From contig JAJZAK010000012.1 in NCBI GenBank assembly GCA_021799485.1, forward strand, positions 1 to 53,285: a stretch of 53,285 bases of DNA, written 5' to 3'. The notes under the pieces are model-generated. The model saw only the letters and a list, made by a program, of their open reading frames with translations, was not told the origin of the DNA and ran no database searches. A program made the position numbers and the translations under genes. Every line of letters starts with the position of its first letter. Position 1 is the stretch's first letter. Origin of the DNA: a bacterium. Lineage in GTDB: Bacteria > Elusimicrobiota > Elusimicrobia > UBA1565 > UBA9628. Positions 50,612 through 53,285 of the stretch are shown one piece after another.

Positions 50612-51672
50612 TGAGGGCCAAAGCGCGTCCGTCCTCCCGTCCCGCCCCCGCCGCTCCCGCCTCGGCCAACGGCCATCGCCGGACGGAGGCCCTGGATCCG
50701 GAGCTGCGCCGGAGGCTTCTGCGCGGCATGCTGCGCATCCGGATGGTCGAGGAGGAGATCGCGCGCCGCTATCCCGAGCAGGAAATGCGCTGCCCGGTCC
50801 ATTTGAGCATCGGCCAGGAGGGGGTGGCGGTCGGCGTCTGCTCGGCCCTCGAGGAGCGCGACTACGCCCTGAGCGCCCACCGCGCCCATGCCCATTATCT
50901 CGCCAAGGGGGGCGGCCTCAAGGCCATGCTCGCGGAGATGTACGGGCGGCGGACGGGCTGCGCGGGCGGGAAGGGCGGCTCCATGCACCTCGTCGATCCC
51001 GCGGCCAACATGCTGGGCGCGGTCCCGATCGTGGGGGGAAGCATCCCGATCGCCGTGGGCGCGGCCTTCGCCTCCTGGATGAAAGGCGAGGACCGCGTGA
51101 CGGCGGTCTTTCTGGGGGACGGCGCGACCGAGGAGGGAGTCTTCGCCGAGAGCCTTAATTTCGCCGCCTTGAAGTCCCTGCCCGTGCTGTTTATCTGCGA
51201 GAACAACCTCTACTCCGTCTACTCGCCCCTGTCGGTGCGCCAGGCCCCGGGGCGCGACCGCCTGGCCTTGGCCCGGGCCCACGGCATGGAAGCCCGCGAG
51301 GCGGACGGCAACGACGTCGAGGCGGTCTACCGGCTGACCCTGGAGGCCGCGGGCCGCGCGCGCCGGGGCGAGGGGCCCGCGTACCTCGAGTTTTCGACCT
51401 ACCGCTGGCTCGAACACTGCGGCCCCAACTACGACAACGACGCCGGCTACCGGAGCGAGGAGGAGTTCGCCTCTTGGCGGGCCCAATGCCCGGTGCTGAG
51501 GCAGCAGGCCCTTTTGGAGAGCGGCGGGCTCCTCGCCGCGGAGCATCTGGCCGCTCTCAAGCGGGAGCTGGCCTCCGAGATCGAGGAGGCCTTCGCCTTC
51601 GCCAAGGCGAGCCCCTATCCGGCCCCCTCGGAGCTCATGACCGACGTGTACGCCGATGGCCCGAGAGATTAG
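50611..51672 (+). CDS. thiamine-diphosphate-dependent E1 component, alpha subunit
   Basis: A 353-aa subunit of a 2-oxo-acid dehydrogenase-type E1 (PdhA/AcoA-like). The N-terminus MLRIRMVEEEIARRYP and HLSIGQEGVAVGVCSALEER are conserved, and CAGGKGGSMHLVDPAANMLG is the E1-alpha signature. The ThDP/Mg motif runs from FLGDGATEEGVFAESLNFAA to LFICENN. The start ATG 50611 follows the SDR stop and precedes a Pro/Ala-rich leader; longer upstream frames are antisense to real codons. With the beta subunit it decarboxylates a 2-oxo acid and passes on the two-carbon unit. No E2 or E3 is nearby, so the acceptor is probably not a lipoyl domain. Confidence 0.9.
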   Translation: MRAKARPSSRPAPAAPASANGHRRTEALDPELRRRLLRGMLRIRMVEEEIARRYPEQEMRCPVHLSIGQEGVAVGVCSALEERDYALSAHRAHAHYLAKGGGLKAMLAEMYGRRTGCAGGKGGSMHLVDPAANMLGAVPIVGGSIPIAVGAAFASWMKGEDRVTAVFLGDGATEEGVFAESLNFAALKSLPVLFICENNLYSVYSPLSVRQAPGRDRLALARAHGMEAREADGNDVEAVYRLTLEAAGRARRGEGPAYLEFSTYRWLEHCGPNYDNDAGYRSEEEFASWRAQCPVLRQQALLESGGLLAAEHLAALKRELASEIEEAFAFAKASPYPAPSELMTDVYADGPRD

Positions 51673-52717
51673 GTTCGCGGAAGCCCTCCGCGAGGCGACG
51701 GACCAATGCCTGGCGGACGATCCCTCCGTTTATCTCATGGGCCTGGGCGTCCCCGACCCCAAGGGCGTCTTCGGAACGACGCTCGGGCTCCAGAAAAAGC
51801 ACGGCCCCCGGCGCGTGATGGACATGCCGACCTCGGAGAACGCCATGACGGGGGTCGCCGTGGGCTCGGCGATCGCGGGGATGCGGCCGATCATGGTCCA
51901 TCAGCGGGTCGACTTTTTCCTGCTCGCCTTCGACCAGATCGTCAACCACGCCTCCAAATGGCTCTACATGTCGGCCGGAAAGACCCGCGTCCCGATGGTG
52001 GTGCGCCTCATCATCGGCCGCGGCTGGGGCCAGGGGCCGCAGCATTCCCAGAGCCTGGAGTCCGTCTTCGCGCATATACCGGGCTTGAAGGTTCTCATGC
52101 CCGCGACGCCCCATGACGCGAAGGGGCTTTTGATCGCCGCCGTCCGGGACGGCAATCCCGTCATCTTTCTCGAGCACCGCTGGCTCCACGGGATCTTCGG
52201 GCCCGTGCCGGAGGAGCCCTACGCGGTCCCCGTCGGCAAGGCCCGGATCGCCCGGGAGGGGAGCGACGTGACGATCACCGCCGCGGGGTACATGGCTTTG
52301 GAATCGCTGGAGGCGGCGAAGCTTCTCGCGGAGGACGGAGTCTCGGCCGAGGTCGTGGATCTCAGGACGCTGCGGCCTCTCGACAGGGCCGGCATCCTCG
52401 CTTCCGTCGGAAAAACGGGCCGGCTCGTCGCCGTGGACAACGGCTGGAAGAGCTTCGGGCTTTCGGCCGAGATCGCGGCGGCCGCCGCCGAGACGCTCTG
52501 GGGGAAGCTCAAGGCCGCGCCCGTCCGCGTCTCCCCGCCCGACGTCCCCATCCCCAGCACTTGGGGCCTGAGCAACCACTATTATAAGACGGCCGCCCAC
52601 ATCGCGGACGCCGCCCTCTCGATGATGGGGAAAAAGCCCCGCCACGAGGCGGCGAGGCGGGCGGATCTCGAAAGGCCGCTCGACCAGCCCAACAAGGCCT
52701 TCACGGGGCCTTTTTAA
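51656..52717 (+). CDS. thiamine-diphosphate-dependent E1 component, beta subunit
   Basis: A 353-aa transketolase-fold subunit. EIRFAEALREATDQCLADDP opens the protein. DMPTSENAMTGVAVGSAIAG carries the Glu that activates ThDP, and MVVRLIIGRGWGQGPQHSQS and LKVLMPATPHDAKGLLIAAV are family blocks. The C-terminal domain begins at about residue 190 (EEPYAVPVGKARIAREGSDV). The region SLESVFAHIPGLKVL matches pyruvate/acetoin E1-beta proteins. It overlaps the alpha gene by 17 bases. The unusual setting in a nucleotide-sugar operon hints at transfer of an acyl or hydroxyalkyl unit to a sugar. Confidence 0.9.
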   Translation: MAREIRFAEALREATDQCLADDPSVYLMGLGVPDPKGVFGTTLGLQKKHGPRRVMDMPTSENAMTGVAVGSAIAGMRPIMVHQRVDFFLLAFDQIVNHASKWLYMSAGKTRVPMVVRLIIGRGWGQGPQHSQSLESVFAHIPGLKVLMPATPHDAKGLLIAAVRDGNPVIFLEHRWLHGIFGPVPEEPYAVPVGKARIAREGSDVTITAAGYMALESLEAAKLLAEDGVSAEVVDLRTLRPLDRAGILASVGKTGRLVAVDNGWKSFGLSAEIAAAAAETLWGKLKAAPVRVSPPDVPIPSTWGLSNHYYKTAAHIADAALSMMGKKPRHEAARRADLERPLDQPNKAFTGPF

Positions 52718-52742
52718 GGAAAGCGAGGGCAATAATAAAACC

Positions 52743-53126
52743 ATGCGGCTCGACTATGACAAGCTTGTCGCGGACTACGTGGAGAGCCTGCAGGCGAAGC
52801 TCCGGAACTTCGCGGTGGAGCCCGAGTTCCTGGGGATGTGGGTCCACGACGAGGACGACCACAAGAGCCTCTACGAGATGTTCCTGGCGGCGAAGGGCGC
52901 GGGCCGGCCAGCCCTGACCGTGTCGCTGGGCGCCGCGACGTGGAATCGCCTCGACGAGGCTCGGCTGTCGCGCGATCTGGGCCTCCTGGGACCGCGCACC
53001 GTGGTGGCTCACGCGGTGGCGATCACGCCGGCGGATGTGGCGGAACTGTTTCAACCTGGATCTCGCAATGCCATTTGTACCAGAGGGCACGAAAAAGCGC
53101 AACGAGTGCAGGAGACGAAGGCCTGA
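52743..53126 (+). pseudogene. gene probably cut short by an insertion sequence
   Basis: Open from ATG 52743 for 127 codons, with AAGG ahead of the start. Residues 1-104 look native (LVADYVESLQAKLRNFAVEP; LLGPRTVVAHAVAITPADVA). The latter stretch resembles the metal-binding strand of amidohydrolases, but there it lies far from the N-terminus, so the assignment is weak. After about 53054 the composition changes and the residues (SRNAICTRGHEKAQRVQETK) look non-native, consistent with read-through into an insertion element. It follows E1-beta by 25 bases and may have been the last gene of the sugar operon. Confidence 0.5.
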
Positions 53127-53285
53127 GGAGTGAATCGCCCTACCGCTACGAGCGGGAGGGTAACAACCCGATGGTGAATGCTCGGACCGGACGTCGCCGT
53201 AAGTCCCAACATCTGCCTGAGCAGTTCACGCTCCCCAACGCCACGGTGTATGGCGGCGCCAATCTGATCTGGCGGTTCCTGCAGC
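53055..53285 (+). mobile_element. left end of an insertion sequence, truncated by the window
   Basis: From about 53055 (ACCTGGATCTCGCAATGCC) the sequence is less G+C-rich than the flanking operon, and an open frame at 53171 has a transposase-like N-terminus. The left boundary is estimated from where the upstream gene stops looking native. The right end is outside the window, so no terminal repeats or target duplication can be checked. A contig or window that ends in an insertion sequence is common. Confidence 0.5.
53171..53285 (+). CDS. transposase N-terminus, possibly IS1380-like, 3' truncated
   Basis: ATG 53171 has GGGAGG about 12 bases ahead and opens a frame that runs off the window. The 38 visible residues are basic and then read QHLPEQFTLPNATVYGGANL. 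A short Arg/Lys leader followed by a T-x-Y/F-G-G-x-x-L motif is what I would expect at the start of an IS1380-type DDE transposase. The family call rests on this short stretch only. Confidence 0.4.
   Translation, partial: MVNARTGRRRKSQHLPEQFTLPNATVYGGANLIWRFLQ

Noticed and set aside
50611-52717. Pyruvate dehydrogenase operon
   Set aside because: E1 alpha and beta are clear but no E2 or E3 follows, and all upstream coupled genes are nucleotide-sugar enzymes.
1-53285. tRNA, rRNA or riboswitch
   Set aside because: None recognised by eye on either strand; gaps between genes are short and hold only the repeats and promoters listed. A covariance-model search would be needed to exclude small RNAs.

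Overview
The window is a high-G+C, gene-dense chromosome segment from a diderm bacterium. The diderm assignment rests on a TolC-type outer membrane factor, a PorV-like barrel, a porin-like barrel, an RND pump and several lipoproteins. No rRNA, tRNA or ribosomal protein gene is present to fix the taxon. Type III glutamine synthetase, a GldA/F/G/DUF4340 block, FlgD-like C-terminal tails beside PorV-like barrels, a RAYT transposase and TANNNT boxes set just ahead of start codons together suggest a deep lineage such as Elusimicrobiota. That assignment is inference only. Both ends are cut: the 5' end lies inside an RND pump gene, and the 3' end lies in what looks like an insertion sequence.

Layout. 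1-2.9 kb: RND pump (partial) and TolC-like partner. 3-4.5 kb: polysaccharide flippase. 4.5-8.8 kb: four coupled genes for a Gld-type ABC system. 8.8-9.1 kb: a REP-like inverted repeat, then three 15-bp palindromes that look like operators. 9.1-10.9 kb: an unusual HTH-membrane protein. 11-15.1 kb: glutamine synthetase III, Mrp, peroxiredoxin and a small lipoprotein. 15.1-15.6 kb: a membrane-anchored protein with two knottin-like cysteine repeats. 15.7-21.4 kb: HEAT protein, thermolysin-like protease with a FlgD-like tail, and PorV-like barrel in one tight operon. 21.4-31.1 kb: Xaa-Pro aminopeptidase, membrane PHP protein, ParB-like protein, coiled-coil protein, YtxH protein, PilT, SDR, alanine dehydrogenase and thioredoxin lipoprotein. 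31.1-43.3 kb: SPFH lipoprotein, RhaT-like and MFS transporters, MscS, ankyrin protein, PLP lyase, porin, M1 aminopeptidase and lipoproteins.

43.4-52.7 kb is a surface-sugar locus on one strand: RmlC-like, SDR and RmlD-like genes, then a RAYT element with 30-bp inverted ends, then an SDR, a nucleotidyltransferase-kinase fusion in reverse HldE order, another SDR, and the two subunits of a thiamine-diphosphate E1 enzyme with no E2 or E3 nearby. It could make an activated, carbon-branched or acylated sugar. The last 0.5 kb holds a gene apparently broken by an insertion sequence.

A recurring regulatory pattern is a TANNNT box ending exactly 8 nt (range 6-9) before the start codon, with little or no Shine-Dalgarno sequence. 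It is seen at about ten genes on both strands and points to widespread leaderless transcription. Internal genes of operons instead use overlapping stop/start codons (TGATG, GTGA, ATGA) or clear AGGAGG sites.
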